Part shown: positions 46,864-55,159 of the stretch, one piece after another
Numbering within the stretch: the stretch's first letter is position 1
How the letters are laid out: each line of letters begins with the position of its first letter
Origin: Cronobacter sakazakii
GTDB lineage: Bacteria > Pseudomonadota > Gammaproteobacteria > Enterobacterales > Enterobacteriaceae
DNA length: 64,000 bases
Assembly: GCF_000982825.1 (NCBI RefSeq)
Contig: NZ_CP011047.1
Coordinates: 3,286,001 to 3,350,000 of the forward strand
Direction: 5' to 3'
Translations under genes and position numbers: made by a program
The notes under the pieces: generated by a model
Told to the model about the DNA's origin: nothing
Seen by the model: only the letters and a program-made list of their open reading frames with translations
Databases searched by the model: none

Positions 46864-47682
46864 CTACGGCGCGTTAAACGGGCTGTGGTGGTTCAGCACA
46901 GCGTCAATCACCTGCAGCGCGCCGCTCTGGTTGTTGGAGCCGGTCGCATAACGCGCGGTCTCTTTCACTTCGGCCGCCGCGTTATCCATCGCAAAGGAAT
47001 ACTTCACCAGACGCAGCATTTCGAGGTCGTTGGCGCTGTCGCCCACCGCCACGCAGGCGTCTGGCGTAATATTCCAGCGCGCCATCAGACGCTCAAGGCC
47101 GCTCGCTTTGTGCGATCCGGGGATAATCAGATCCACAAAACCGTAGCCGCTGGTGACCGGCTTAACGACACCTTCCAGCTCGTTATGCAGGTTTTCAATC
47201 AGCGCCGGGATCTGGTCATCCGGCAGGTTAAGCGAGAATTTGAAAATGACGTCGTCGATATCGAGCAGGTTCTCCACCGGCTTCAGGCGGTGATAGTGCT
47301 TTGACATCAGGCTGATGAACGCCTCCGGCGCGCCCGCCTGGTAATACGCGCTCGCAAGCCCGCAGACCACATAGTTGAAATCGCCCTGTTCCGAGAGCGT
47401 TTTCACCACCTGGTGATACTGCTCGCGGGTCAGCTCGCCGTGATGAATGCGTTCGCCGTGGTCATAGACCAGCGCGCCGTTTTCGGCCACAAACGCTATC
47501 TCGTCTTTGATCTCCGGGAAGAATGAGATGAGCTGGTAATACTGGTTACCGCTCGCCACCACGAATTTAATGCCTTGCTGCTTCAGCGCCGCATACTGCG
47601 TTGTAAATCTTTCTTTATCGTACTGTTTGTTATCGTTAAGAAAGGTGCCGTCCATATCTACTGCGATGAGCTGAATTTTCAT
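46864..47682 (-). CDS. HAD-family sugar phosphatase of the YbiV (SupH) type
   Basis: The 272-residue Cof-type HAD hydrolase has motif I VDMDGTFLND (residues 8-17), motif II VASGNQYYQLISFFPEI, cap domain, and motif III/IV GDSANDLEMLRLVKYSFAMDNA. It is very similar along its length to E. coli YbiV (271 residues), a sugar-phosphate phosphatase with broad specificity. The location differs from that of ybiV, so it may be a paralogue. It is convergent with the AhpD-like operon and separated by 27 bp. Confidence 0.88.
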   Translation of the reverse strand: MKIQLIAVDMDGTFLNDNKQYDKERFTTQYAALKQQGIKFVVASGNQYYQLISFFPEIKDEIAFVAENGALVYDHGERIHHGELTREQYHQVVKTLSEQGDFNYVVCGLASAYYQAGAPEAFISLMSKHYHRLKPVENLLDIDDVIFKFSLNLPDDQIPALIENLHNELEGVVKPVTSGYGFVDLIIPGSHKASGLERLMARWNITPDACVAVGDSANDLEMLRLVKYSFAMDNAAAEVKETARYATGSNNQSGALQVIDAVLNHHSPFNAP

Positions 47683-47857
47683 ACTGCCTCATTGAGTCAT
47701 TACCACATAAGCGGCTCATGCTATCACTGTTTCATGCAGATTCCATATGAGTAAAGGCCTAATCATTTTCATATGAAACCTTCAGGGTACAGCGATGCGT
47801 CTCTGTTTAAAGATAGCGGAACCGCAGCGCGGCAGGTGGAAGGTGTGATGAAGAGCA

Positions 47858-47877
47858 ACCGGGCGACTTCGCCCGGT
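47858..47877 (-). terminator. Stem-loop after smrA
   Basis: ACCGGGCG and CGCCCGGT (loop ACTT on the + strand) form an 8-bp stem 6 bp downstream of the smrA stop, without a strong U tract. It is a likely but weak terminator or 3'-end stabiliser. Confidence 0.5.
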
Positions 47878-47882
47878 GCGGA

Positions 47883-48446
47883 TTAGCGGCTGCGTTTGGC
47901 GTGGCGCTCCCAGTTCTCCTGCTTCGCCTCAGCGGATTTTTTCAGCGCCACATAGCAGGCTCCACCGCCGCCGTGGTGGGCGAGCGCGGTGCAAAACGCC
48001 TGCACGTCATCAAGCTCGGTCAGCCAGCGCGCCAGATAGCTGCGAATGACATTGGCGTGGGAGTTATCTTCACGGCCCTTGCCGTGGATGATAAGCAGAT
48101 TACGCAACCCGTCGCGTTTCGCCTGGTGGATGAACGCAAAGAGCCTCTGGCGGCACTGCTCCACCGGCTGGCGAAGGAGGTTGAGGCTCGCCTGCTGGGG
48201 ATATTTACCGAGCCGCAGTTTGTCCAGCACGCCCTGCTGGAGCCCCTCGCGGCGAAACTCCAGCGGCTCATCGCGCGGAATGAGATCCAGAAAACCGGTG
48301 GTTAGCGGGTTGTCGAGTTGTAAGGTGTCGACTCGCGGCACGAGACGTGGCGCTTTCGGTTTCAGGCACGGCGCGACGTTGGCGTTTTTCAGGGGTTTGA
48401 CATCTTCCATGGCGTCAAGAAAGAGTGATTTGTCGTCAGGGTTCAC
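47883..48446 (-). CDS. smrA: Smr-domain DNA endonuclease SmrA
   Basis: I choose the GTG at 48446, which lies 7 bp after GGAGG and gives 187 residues, the E. coli SmrA (YdaL) length. A TTG two codons earlier is too close to the ribosome site. The N-terminal LDAMEDVKPLK motif and the C-terminal Smr domain are present: LNLLRQPVEQCRQRLFAFIHQAK, NLLIIHGKGRED and HGGGGACYVALKK. Smr proteins nick DNA or cleave RNA; the cellular role of SmrA is not settled. It is divergent from mcaS, as in E. coli. Confidence 0.92.
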   Translation of the reverse strand: MNPDDKSLFLDAMEDVKPLKNANVAPCLKPKAPRLVPRVDTLQLDNPLTTGFLDLIPRDEPLEFRREGLQQGVLDKLRLGKYPQQASLNLLRQPVEQCRQRLFAFIHQAKRDGLRNLLIIHGKGREDNSHANVIRSYLARWLTELDDVQAFCTALAHHGGGGACYVALKKSAEAKQENWERHAKRSR

Positions 48447-48667
48447 GGTCAATCCTCCGGGACTTCGTCAGGGCGCACACTATAGCCTCCCTTTCAGAAT
48501 GGCTCAATGTGTGGCGCTGTGCGCACTATTTTCTGTCGTGATTTTTCATCCAGAGATAGCGAAACGATAAACGACAAAGAATACGGCAGGCTTTTCGCGC
48601 TGCGGTGATGAACATTGCCTGGCGGGATCACATTATTCAGTTTCGCTAATCGTTGGTGTTAAACATA

Positions 48668-48683
48668 TGTGAATGAAATCACC
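48668..48683 (+). promoter_or_regulatory. Candidate CRP site upstream of mcaS
   Basis: TGTGA-ATGAAA-TCACC fits the CRP consensus TGTGA-N6-TCACA with one mismatch. It lies 60-70 bp before the estimated mcaS start. McaS is known to need CRP in E. coli. A sigma-70-like pair, GTGACA (48692-48697) and TATAAA (48715-48720) with 17-bp spacing, lies just downstream. Confidence 0.65.
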
Positions 48684-48736
48684 CCTTCGCTGTGACAATA
48701 TGCGTTTCAATTGCTATAAATTCTTTATCCGCATGT

Positions 48737-48826
48737 TAAGGAATAATAATCGCGGTAACAAAGCCTGGACGCGCTGCTGTGTGTACTGTGGGGCCTGAAT
48801 ATGATGTCTTCAGGCTCTATTTTTTT
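48737..48826 (+). ncRNA. mcaS: Small RNA McaS
   Basis: The 3' part matches E. coli McaS as I remember it: GCTGCTGTGTGTACTGT (48774-48790), then a terminator stem GCCTGAA / TTCAGGC with GATGTC in its loop, and CTCTATTTTTTT. Gene order supports this, since in E. coli mcaS lies upstream of and divergent from smrA. McaS is an Hfq-binding RNA that represses csgD, activates flhD and pgaA, and titrates CsrA. Two GGA motifs (AAGGAA, CTGGAC) that could bind CsrA are present in the 5' part, which is less conserved. The 5' end is an estimate from the E. coli length of 95 nt; it could be about 10 nt earlier. Confidence 0.8.
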
Positions 48827-49045
48827 ATTTTCCAGAAAAAAGAGAGGCCGCTTTCTTTTTTCCGGAAATGTGGCGGCTTAGCGAAAAGGTTTTTTACTTT
48901 CCGGTCCAGAATGACATCAGCACGCCGTTTACCGGCTGCTTCGGGCAAGGGAATGCCCGCTATTCCCCCTTCTCCGCTCCCCCTGTGGCGGTATGGCGAG
49001 CCGCTGAGCGCCATGCTATGTTGACGCCTCAAAAGGAGACCGCGA

Positions 49046-49561
49046 ATGCTGACATTACTGGAAGATAAAATCGAGACGCCGTTAGGCCCGCTGTGGGTTA
49101 TCGCTGATGAACAGTCGCGCCTGCGCGCGGTGGAATGGGAAGAACACAGCGATCGTATGGAGCAATTGCTTGCCATTCATTACCGTCAGGAAGGCTTTCG
49201 CCGCGTGGGTTGCCTCAACCCCGGCGGGCTTTCAGACGCGCTTCGCGCGTGGTTTGCAGGCGATCTCGCGGTGATTGATTCACTGCCGACCGCCACGGCT
49301 GGCACGCCGTTTCAGCGTGAAGTCTGGCAGATGCTGCGCACCATTCCATGCGGCCAGGTGATGCATTATGGCGAGATGGCAGAGCGCTTAGGACGTCCGG
49401 GCGCGGCACGCGCGGTGGGTGCCGCGAACGGCTCGAACCCCATTAGCATTGTGGTGCCATGCCATCGCGTTATCGGCCGTAACGGCACATTAACCGGCTA
49501 TGCGGGTGGCGTGGCGCGCAAGGAGTGGTTATTGCGTCATGAAGGTTATTTGCTGATTTAA
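49046..49561 (+). CDS. ogt: O6-alkylguanine-DNA alkyltransferase Ogt
   Basis: The 171-residue repair protein has the active-site motif PCHRV with the acceptor Cys at residue 139, as in E. coli Ogt. It also has the DNA-binding helix-turn-helix GEMAERLGRPGAARAVGAANGSNP. It removes alkyl groups from O6-guanine and O4-thymine by irreversible transfer to the cysteine. The ribosome site AAGGAG lies 7-8 bp before the ATG. It is followed by fnr after 177 bp. Confidence 0.95.
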   Translation: MLTLLEDKIETPLGPLWVIADEQSRLRAVEWEEHSDRMEQLLAIHYRQEGFRRVGCLNPGGLSDALRAWFAGDLAVIDSLPTATAGTPFQREVWQMLRTIPCGQVMHYGEMAERLGRPGAARAVGAANGSNPISIVVPCHRVIGRNGTLTGYAGGVARKEWLLRHEGYLLI

Positions 49562-49705
49562 TTCACACTGTAAAATAATATTTTCTGGAATTTATTAAAT
49601 ACGCCGTAATTCAGATGGATGGCAGTAAACGTCAGATTTAGACCAAGATCTTTTCTTTGTTTGCGCATTAGCCGGATTTACCTGTACGGTCAAAATATGT
49701 TAAAA

Positions 49706-49719
49706 TTGACTAATATCAA
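49706..49719 (+). promoter_or_regulatory. FNR-type operator in the fnr promoter
   Basis: TTGAC-TAAT-ATCAA matches the FNR consensus TTGAT-N4-ATCAA with one mismatch and lies 20 bp upstream of the fnr start. E. coli fnr has a nearly identical site that causes anaerobic self-repression. Confidence 0.82.
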
Positions 49720-49738
49720 TTAAGGCTTGAGCGAACTT

Positions 49739-50491
49739 ATGATCCCGGAAAAGCGAATTATACGACGCATTCAGTCTGGCGGTTGTGCCATCCATTGCCA
49801 GGATTGCAGTATCAGCCAGTTGTGTATCCCTTTTACCCTGAATGAGCATGAGCTTGATCAGCTCGATAATATTATCGAGCGCAAAAAGCCCATCCAGAAA
49901 GGGCAAACGCTCTTTAAAGCGGGCGATGAATTAAAATCGCTGTACGCTATCCGCTCCGGCACGATCAAGAGCTACACCATCACCGAACAGGGCGACGAGC
50001 AGATCACCGGCTTTCACCTGGCAGGCGATCTGGTGGGTTTTGATGCTATCGGCACCGCGCATCACCCAAGCTTCGCTCAGGCGCTGGAAACCTCTATGGT
50101 CTGCGAAATCCCGTTCGAGACGTTAGACGATCTCTCCGGCAAAATGCCGAGCCTGCGCCAGCAGATGATGCGCCTGATGAGCGGCGAGATCAAAGGCGAC
50201 CAGGATATGATCCTGTTGCTGTCGAAAAAGAACGCCGAGGAGCGCCTCGCGGCCTTTATCTATAACCTGTCGCGCCGTTTCGCCGAACGTGGTTTCTCCC
50301 CGCGCGAATTCCGTCTGACGATGACCCGTGGCGATATCGGCAACTATCTCGGTCTGACCGTGGAAACCATTAGTCGTCTGCTCGGTCGTTTCCAGAAGAG
50401 CGGCATGCTGGCGGTAAAAGGCAAATATATCACTATCGAAAACCATGAAATCCTGGCAGAACTGGCCGGACAATCCCGCAACGTGGCATAA
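49739..50491 (+). CDS. fnr: Oxygen-sensing regulator FNR
   Basis: I place the start at the ATG at 49739, which gives the 250 residues of E. coli FNR (MIPEKRIIRRIQSGGCAIHC). The 4Fe-4S ligands Cys20, Cys23 and Cys29 are in CQDCSISQLC and the fourth is near residue 122 (SMVCEIPFE). The C-terminal helix-turn-helix (GNYLGLTVETISRLLGRF) carries the ExxSR recognition residues for TTGAT half-sites. Near-identity to E. coli FNR makes the assignment certain. It controls anaerobic respiration; a perfect target lies at 14362-14375 in this window. Confidence 0.98.
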   Translation: MIPEKRIIRRIQSGGCAIHCQDCSISQLCIPFTLNEHELDQLDNIIERKKPIQKGQTLFKAGDELKSLYAIRSGTIKSYTITEQGDEQITGFHLAGDLVGFDAIGTAHHPSFAQALETSMVCEIPFETLDDLSGKMPSLRQQMMRLMSGEIKGDQDMILLLSKKNAEERLAAFIYNLSRRFAERGFSPREFRLTMTRGDIGNYLGLTVETISRLLGRFQKSGMLAVKGKYITIENHEILAELAGQSRNVA

Positions 50492-50505
50492 GTTTTTCCT
50501 CTCCC

Positions 50506-50542
50506 GCCGGATCGTTAAATTTTCGTGATTTATTGATCCGGC
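50506..50542 (+). other. Inverted repeat between fnr and uspE
   Basis: GCCGGATC and GATCCGGC form a perfect 8-bp inverted repeat with a 21-nt AT-rich loop, 14 bp after the fnr stop. There is no U tract after it, so it may be a 3'-end hairpin rather than a true terminator. Confidence 0.45.
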
Positions 50543-50627
50543 TGGGAATTCTCTCCTGTTTCATTCACACCATATGGGTTACTCTTAAATGACAAACTGT
50601 GGGTAAGCAGTTGTAAGGAGACCCTGT

Positions 50628-51584
50628 ATGGCAAGGTATCAAAACATGCTGGTGGCCATCGACCCCAATCAGGATGACCAACCGGCTTTACGGCGAGCAG
50701 TTTATCTACATCAGCGAATCGGCGGGCGCATTAAAGCCTTTCTCCCGATTTATGACTTTTCCTACGAAATGACCACTCTGCTCTCTCCTGATGAGCGCAC
50801 CGCCATGCGTCAGGGCGTTATCAGCCAGCGCACCGCGTGGATACGCGAGCAGGCTAAATATTATTTAGAAGCGGGCGTGCCCATTGATATTAAAGTGGTC
50901 TGGCATAACCGCCCCTTCGAAGCCATCATTCAGGAAGTGATCAGCGGCGGTCACGATCTGCTGCTGAAAATGGCGCACCAGCACGACCGTCTGGAATCGG
51001 TGATTTTCACGCCGACCGACTGGCACCTGCTGCGTAAATGCCCCTGCCCGGTCTGGATGGTGAAAGACCAGCCATGGCCGGAAGGCGGTAAAGCCGTGGT
51101 GGCGGTCAATCTCGCGAGCGAAGAACCTTACCACACGGGCCTGAACGAAAAGCTGGTGCGTGAAACGCTGCACCTGGCCGAACAGGTTAACCATACCGAA
51201 GTGCATCTGGTGGGCGCTTATCCGGCAACGCCGATTAACATCGCCATTGAACTCCCCGATTTTGACCCGAGCGTTTACAACGACGCCATTCGCGGCCAGC
51301 ATCTGCTGGCGATGAAAGCTCTGCGCCAGAAATTCGGCATCGGCGAGCGCGTCACGCATGTTGAAAAAGGGCTGCCGGAAGAAGTGATCCCGGATTTGGC
51401 TGAGCATTTACAGGCCGGGATTGTGGTGCTGGGCACCATCGGGCGCACCGGGATTTCTGCGGCGTTTCTCGGCAACACTGCCGAGCAGGTGATTGATCAT
51501 CTGCGCTGCGATCTGCTGGTGATTAAGCCGGACGATTTCCAGAGCACCGTGGAGCTCGATGATGAAGAGGACGATGACGACTGA
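50628..51584 (+). CDS. uspE: Universal stress protein UspE
   Basis: The 318-residue protein has two tandem Usp domains: MARYQNMLVAIDPNQDDQPALRRAV (residues 1-150) and KAVVAVNLASEE...VVLGTIGRTGISAAFLGNTAEQVIDHLRCDLLVIKPDD (155-305). It matches E. coli UspE (316 residues) and ends in an acidic tail. It is linked to stress resistance, motility and adhesion. The ribosome site is AAGGAG. It lies 136 bp after fnr, as in E. coli. Confidence 0.96.
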   Translation: MARYQNMLVAIDPNQDDQPALRRAVYLHQRIGGRIKAFLPIYDFSYEMTTLLSPDERTAMRQGVISQRTAWIREQAKYYLEAGVPIDIKVVWHNRPFEAIIQEVISGGHDLLLKMAHQHDRLESVIFTPTDWHLLRKCPCPVWMVKDQPWPEGGKAVVAVNLASEEPYHTGLNEKLVRETLHLAEQVNHTEVHLVGAYPATPINIAIELPDFDPSVYNDAIRGQHLLAMKALRQKFGIGERVTHVEKGLPEEVIPDLAEHLQAGIVVLGTIGRTGISAAFLGNTAEQVIDHLRCDLLVIKPDDFQSTVELDDEEDDDD

Positions 51585-51603
51585 GGTCTCATCTTGCCAG
51601 AAG

Positions 51604-51629
51604 AAAACCCGCCGCCCGGCGGGTTTTTT
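51604..51629 (+). terminator. Terminator of uspE
   Basis: A CCCGCC / GGCGGG stem with a GCCC loop, preceded by AAAA and followed by six T residues, 23 bp after the stop. Confidence 0.9.
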
Positions 51630-51654
51630 ATTGCCACAACGCACCCAACAGGCG

Positions 51655-51680
51655 AAAAAAAACCGCCAGCGGGCTGGCGG
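51655..51680 (-). terminator. Terminator of pntAB
   Basis: On the minus strand CCGCCAG / CTGGCGG with a CCCG loop is followed by eight T residues, 20 bp after the pntB stop. It lies tail-to-tail with the uspE terminator. Confidence 0.9.
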
Positions 51681-51699
51681 CTTTAGAGATACACGCGAA

Positions 51700-53088
51700 T
51701 TACAGCGCTTTCAGAATGGCGTCGACGCTCGCTTTGGCATCGCCAAACAGCATCTGCGTGTTCTCTTTAAAGAACAGCGGATTCTGCACGCCGGCATAAC
51801 CGGTGTTCATGGAGCGTTTGAAGACCACCACGTTCTGCGCCTTCCACACTTCCAGCACCGGCATACCCGCGATGGGGCTTTTTGGATCGTCCTGCGCCGC
51901 CGGGTTGACGGTGTCGTTCGCGCCAATCACCAGCACCGTGTCCGTATCGCTGAAATCATCGTTGATCTCATCCATCTCCAGCACGATGTCATAAGGCACT
52001 TTCGCCTCGGCCAGCAGCACGTTCATATGACCTGGCAGACGCCCCGCCACCGGGTGAATACCGAAACGCACCTTGATGCCGCGCGCGCGCAGTTTCTCGG
52101 TGATTTCCGCCACCGGATACTGCGCCTGCGCTACCGCCATACCGTAGCCCGGCGTGATAATGACGGACGTCGAGTTTTTCAGCATTTCTGCCGTCTCTTC
52201 CGCCGTGATTTCGCGGTGCTCGCCCACTTCGTCGCTCTCACCGGTCGAGGAGCCGTCGGTGCCGAAGCCTCCGGCAATCACGCTGATAAACGAACGGTTC
52301 ATCGCCTTACACATAATGTACGAGAGAATCGCACCCGAAGAACCCACCAGCGCGCCGGTAACGATCAGCAGATCGTTACTTAGCATAAAACCCGCCGCGG
52401 CCGCCGCCCAGCCGGAGTAGGAGTTCAGCATGGAAACCACCACCGGCATATCCGCGCCGCCGATAGACGCCACAAGATGCCAGCCAAACGCCAGCGCGAT
52501 AATCGTCATGACAAACAGCGCAAAGCCCTGCGTGCCGGCGCTCTCTGTCTGCACGAAAATCAGCAGCAGAATGAAGGAGACCACCAGCGCCGCCAGGTTC
52601 AGCTTGTGGCGGTTCGGCAGCATCAGCGGTTTAGAGGAGATCTTGCCGCGCAGCTTGCCAAACGCCACCACCGAGCCGGTGAACGTTACCGCACCGATGA
52701 AAATGCCGAGAAACACTTCGGTCAGATGAATATTGACCAGCACCGGCGCGAGGCCCGGCTCGTGGTGCAGGTAGCTGTTAAAGCCCACCAGCACCGCCGC
52801 GAGGCCGACAAAGCTGTGCAGAATAGCGACCAGCTCCGGCATTTCGGTCATTTCGACACGTTTAGCAAGGCGAATACCGATAGCCCCACCGATCGCCATC
52901 GCGATGATTATCCAGCCCACGTTACTGGCGTATGGCCCAAAAATGGTGGCGATCAGCGCAATCGCCATCCCCGCGATGCCGAACAGGTTGCCCTGCCGTG
53001 ACGTCTCGTGCTTTGAAAGCCCCGCCAGGCTGAAAATAAAGAGAATTGCGGCGACGATGTACGCAGCCGTAACTAATCCTCCAGACAT
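51700..53088 (-). CDS. pntB: NAD(P) transhydrogenase subunit beta
   Basis: The 462-residue subunit matches E. coli PntB (462). The N-terminal half is membrane domain dII with about eight helices (MSGGLVTAAYIVAAILFIFSLAGLS). The C-terminal half is the NADP(H)-binding dIII domain: VIITPGYGMAVAQAQ, RFGIHPVAGRLPGHMNVLLAEA and NDTVNPAAQDDP. The enzyme couples proton entry to NADPH formation from NADH. It follows pntA after 10 bp. Confidence 0.97.
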   Translation of the reverse strand: MSGGLVTAAYIVAAILFIFSLAGLSKHETSRQGNLFGIAGMAIALIATIFGPYASNVGWIIIAMAIGGAIGIRLAKRVEMTEMPELVAILHSFVGLAAVLVGFNSYLHHEPGLAPVLVNIHLTEVFLGIFIGAVTFTGSVVAFGKLRGKISSKPLMLPNRHKLNLAALVVSFILLLIFVQTESAGTQGFALFVMTIIALAFGWHLVASIGGADMPVVVSMLNSYSGWAAAAAGFMLSNDLLIVTGALVGSSGAILSYIMCKAMNRSFISVIAGGFGTDGSSTGESDEVGEHREITAEETAEMLKNSTSVIITPGYGMAVAQAQYPVAEITEKLRARGIKVRFGIHPVAGRLPGHMNVLLAEAKVPYDIVLEMDEINDDFSDTDTVLVIGANDTVNPAAQDDPKSPIAGMPVLEVWKAQNVVVFKRSMNTGYAGVQNPLFFKENTQMLFGDAKASVDAILKAL

Positions 53089-53098
53089 AACTTACCCC

Positions 53099-54634
53099 TT
53101 AGTTCTTCCGGAACATTTTCAGCATGCGCTGAGTGACGGTGAAACCACCAAAAATATTGATGCTGGCGATGAGGATAGCGATAAAGCTGAAGAAGCTAAT
53201 CCAGCCGCCATCGCCAATCTGCAACAGCGCGCCGACGACGATAATTCCTGAAATTGCATTCGTTACCGACATCAGTGGCGTATGCAGCGCATGGGAGACG
53301 TTCCAGACGACGTAATAGCCGACCACGCAGGCGAGTGCGAAGACGGTGAAGTGGCCGAGGAACTCTTTCGGGGCGACATTCGCCAGCCAGCCGAACAGAA
53401 TAATGGCGAGCGCAATCAGCGCATATTTACGCCACGGCGAGGCAGGCGCAGGCGGTTCGACCGGCGCGGCCTGCGGTTTTGCGCTGGCAGCGGCCTGCGG
53501 CTGTGCGGAAACCTGAATCGGCGGTGCAGGCCATGTGACTTCCCCTTCGCGGATCACCGTCACGCCGCGCACCACAACATCGTCAAAATCAACGGTCACC
53601 GCGCCGTCTTTCTCCTTGCACAGCAACTTCAGGAGGTTAACCAGGTTGGTGCCGTAGAGCTGTGACGACTGCGTCGGCAGGCGGCCCGGCAGATCGGTAT
53701 AACCAATCACTTTCACGCCGTTGGCGGTGACGAAAATCTCATTCGGCACGGTGTATTCACAGTTGCCGCCGTTTTGCGCCGCGAGATCGACAATCACGCT
53801 GCCCGGCTGCATGGAATCGACCATTTCACGGGTAATGAGCTTTGGTGCCGGTTTGCCCGGGATCAGCGCCGTGGTGACGATGATATCCACCTCTTTCGCC
53901 TGCGCGGCGAATAGCGCCATTTCGGCTTTGATAAAAGCGTCAGACATCACTTTGGCGTAGCCGTCGCCGCTGCCCGCTTCTTCTTTGAAATCGAGCTCCA
54001 GGAATTCGGCGCCCATGCTCTGCACCTGCTCTTTCACTTCCGGGCGGGTGTCGAACGCACGCACGATAGCGCCGAGGCTGTTGGCGGCACCGATAGCGGC
54101 GAGGCCCGCGACGCCTGCGCCAATCACCATCACTTTCGCAGGCGGCACTTTACCGGCGGCGGTGATCTGCCCGGTAAAGAAGCGGCCAAACTCATGGGCG
54201 GCTTCGACAATCGCGCGGTAACCGGCGATGTTCGCCATCGAGCTTAAGGCATCCAGAGACTGCGCGCGGGAGATACGCGGCACGGAATCCATCGCCATGA
54301 CAGTGACATTTTTCGCAGCCAGTTTTTCCAGCAGTTGCGGATTCTGGGCAGGCCAGATAAAGCTAATCAGCGTCGTGCCGGGACGCAGCCGCTCGATTTC
54401 ATCGTCCTGCGGCGCGTTGACCTTAAGAATAACCTCTGATTCCCAGACCCCGGCGGTATCCACCACGCTTGCGCCTGCGGCGATAAACGCCTCGTCATCG
54501 AAACTCGCCAGTTTGCCGGCATCGCGCTCCACCGCGACGCTGAAACCGAGCTTCAGCAGCTGTTCCACCGTTTTTGGGGTCGCCGCGACGCGGGTTTCCA
54601 GCGCGACCCGCTCTTTTGGTACACCAATACGCAT
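53099..54634 (-). CDS. pntA: NAD(P) transhydrogenase subunit alpha
   Basis: The start at 54634 (511 residues, MRIGVPKERVALETRVAATPKTVEQLL) matches E. coli PntA (510) and has AAGGGAA before it; an in-frame codon 5 residues earlier is not used in relatives. The NAD(H)-binding dI domain occupies residues 1-380, with the Rossmann motif VMVIGAGVAGLAAIGAANSLGA near 170. An Ala/Pro-rich linker (about 385-405) and four membrane helices follow. It is divergent from ydgH. Confidence 0.97.
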   Translation of the reverse strand: MRIGVPKERVALETRVAATPKTVEQLLKLGFSVAVERDAGKLASFDDEAFIAAGASVVDTAGVWESEVILKVNAPQDDEIERLRPGTTLISFIWPAQNPQLLEKLAAKNVTVMAMDSVPRISRAQSLDALSSMANIAGYRAIVEAAHEFGRFFTGQITAAGKVPPAKVMVIGAGVAGLAAIGAANSLGAIVRAFDTRPEVKEQVQSMGAEFLELDFKEEAGSGDGYAKVMSDAFIKAEMALFAAQAKEVDIIVTTALIPGKPAPKLITREMVDSMQPGSVIVDLAAQNGGNCEYTVPNEIFVTANGVKVIGYTDLPGRLPTQSSQLYGTNLVNLLKLLCKEKDGAVTVDFDDVVVRGVTVIREGEVTWPAPPIQVSAQPQAAASAKPQAAPVEPPAPASPWRKYALIALAIILFGWLANVAPKEFLGHFTVFALACVVGYYVVWNVSHALHTPLMSVTNAISGIIVVGALLQIGDGGWISFFSFIAILIASINIFGGFTVTQRMLKMFRKN

Positions 54635-55159
54635 AGTATTCCCTTCCATCGATTTTTAAGATGGTCTGTCACTCGCTTAGCAGACGAAAACGCCCGGCGA
54701 AAAAGCGCGGTGCCGTGGTGTTCGCCATCCATATCGTTGTCACAAACTTTCTATAACCTACTGAATTACACGTCTTCGATCCACCGTCCGGGACAACTAT
54801 TTAACGGTTAATGGGTGAAAGTGTAGCGTCGTTGCGGTCTGACAGGGATTTTTGCTTAAAAACCGCGTTCAGCCGCTACGTTTACGCGCTTTAAGAGGCA
54901 GAAAAAACGATTCTGCGCCACAGAAGCAGGCCGGTTTAACAAGGATTTAACTTAAAAAGTCATAAGCTTTATCAATTTTAATGGTCAGAGGAGGATTTTC
55001 ACCATTCATAACCTGAAGTTATTTTTAATCCGCAAGCGGTAGCATAAGGTGTGAAAAATGGCGCAGACATCCGGCACCTTTCAATGCAATAATCAACGAC
55101 TAACCATTTCACACAGGCTGTATCAGTACCTGTTTTGCGCAAGGCGAAGGACTATTTTT
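54635..55159. other. Divergent pntA-ydgH regulatory region
   Basis: A 525-bp gap with the pntA promoter on the left and that of ydgH on the right, AT-rich from 54900 to 55040. A gapped inverted repeat, GTGTGAAAAATGG (55049-55061) and CCATTTCACAC (55104-55114), lies in the likely ydgH leader. The frame of ydgH is open up to 55058, but that part lacks protein-like features. No separate gene is seen. Confidence 0.45.

Larger units (their letters stand above)
48447..49045. other. Long intergenic region smrA-ogt
   Basis: This 599-bp gap contains the divergent smrA and mcaS promoters and mcaS itself. The abg genes, which separate mcaS from ogt in E. coli, are absent. Between the mcaS terminator (48826) and ogt I see an AT-rich stretch and no further gene. 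Confidence 0.5.

Noticed and set aside
48734..48799. 21-codon frame (MLRNNNRGNKAW...) inside the mcaS transcript region
   Set aside because: It has no ribosome site and its sequence follows the sRNA; no peptide is known for McaS.
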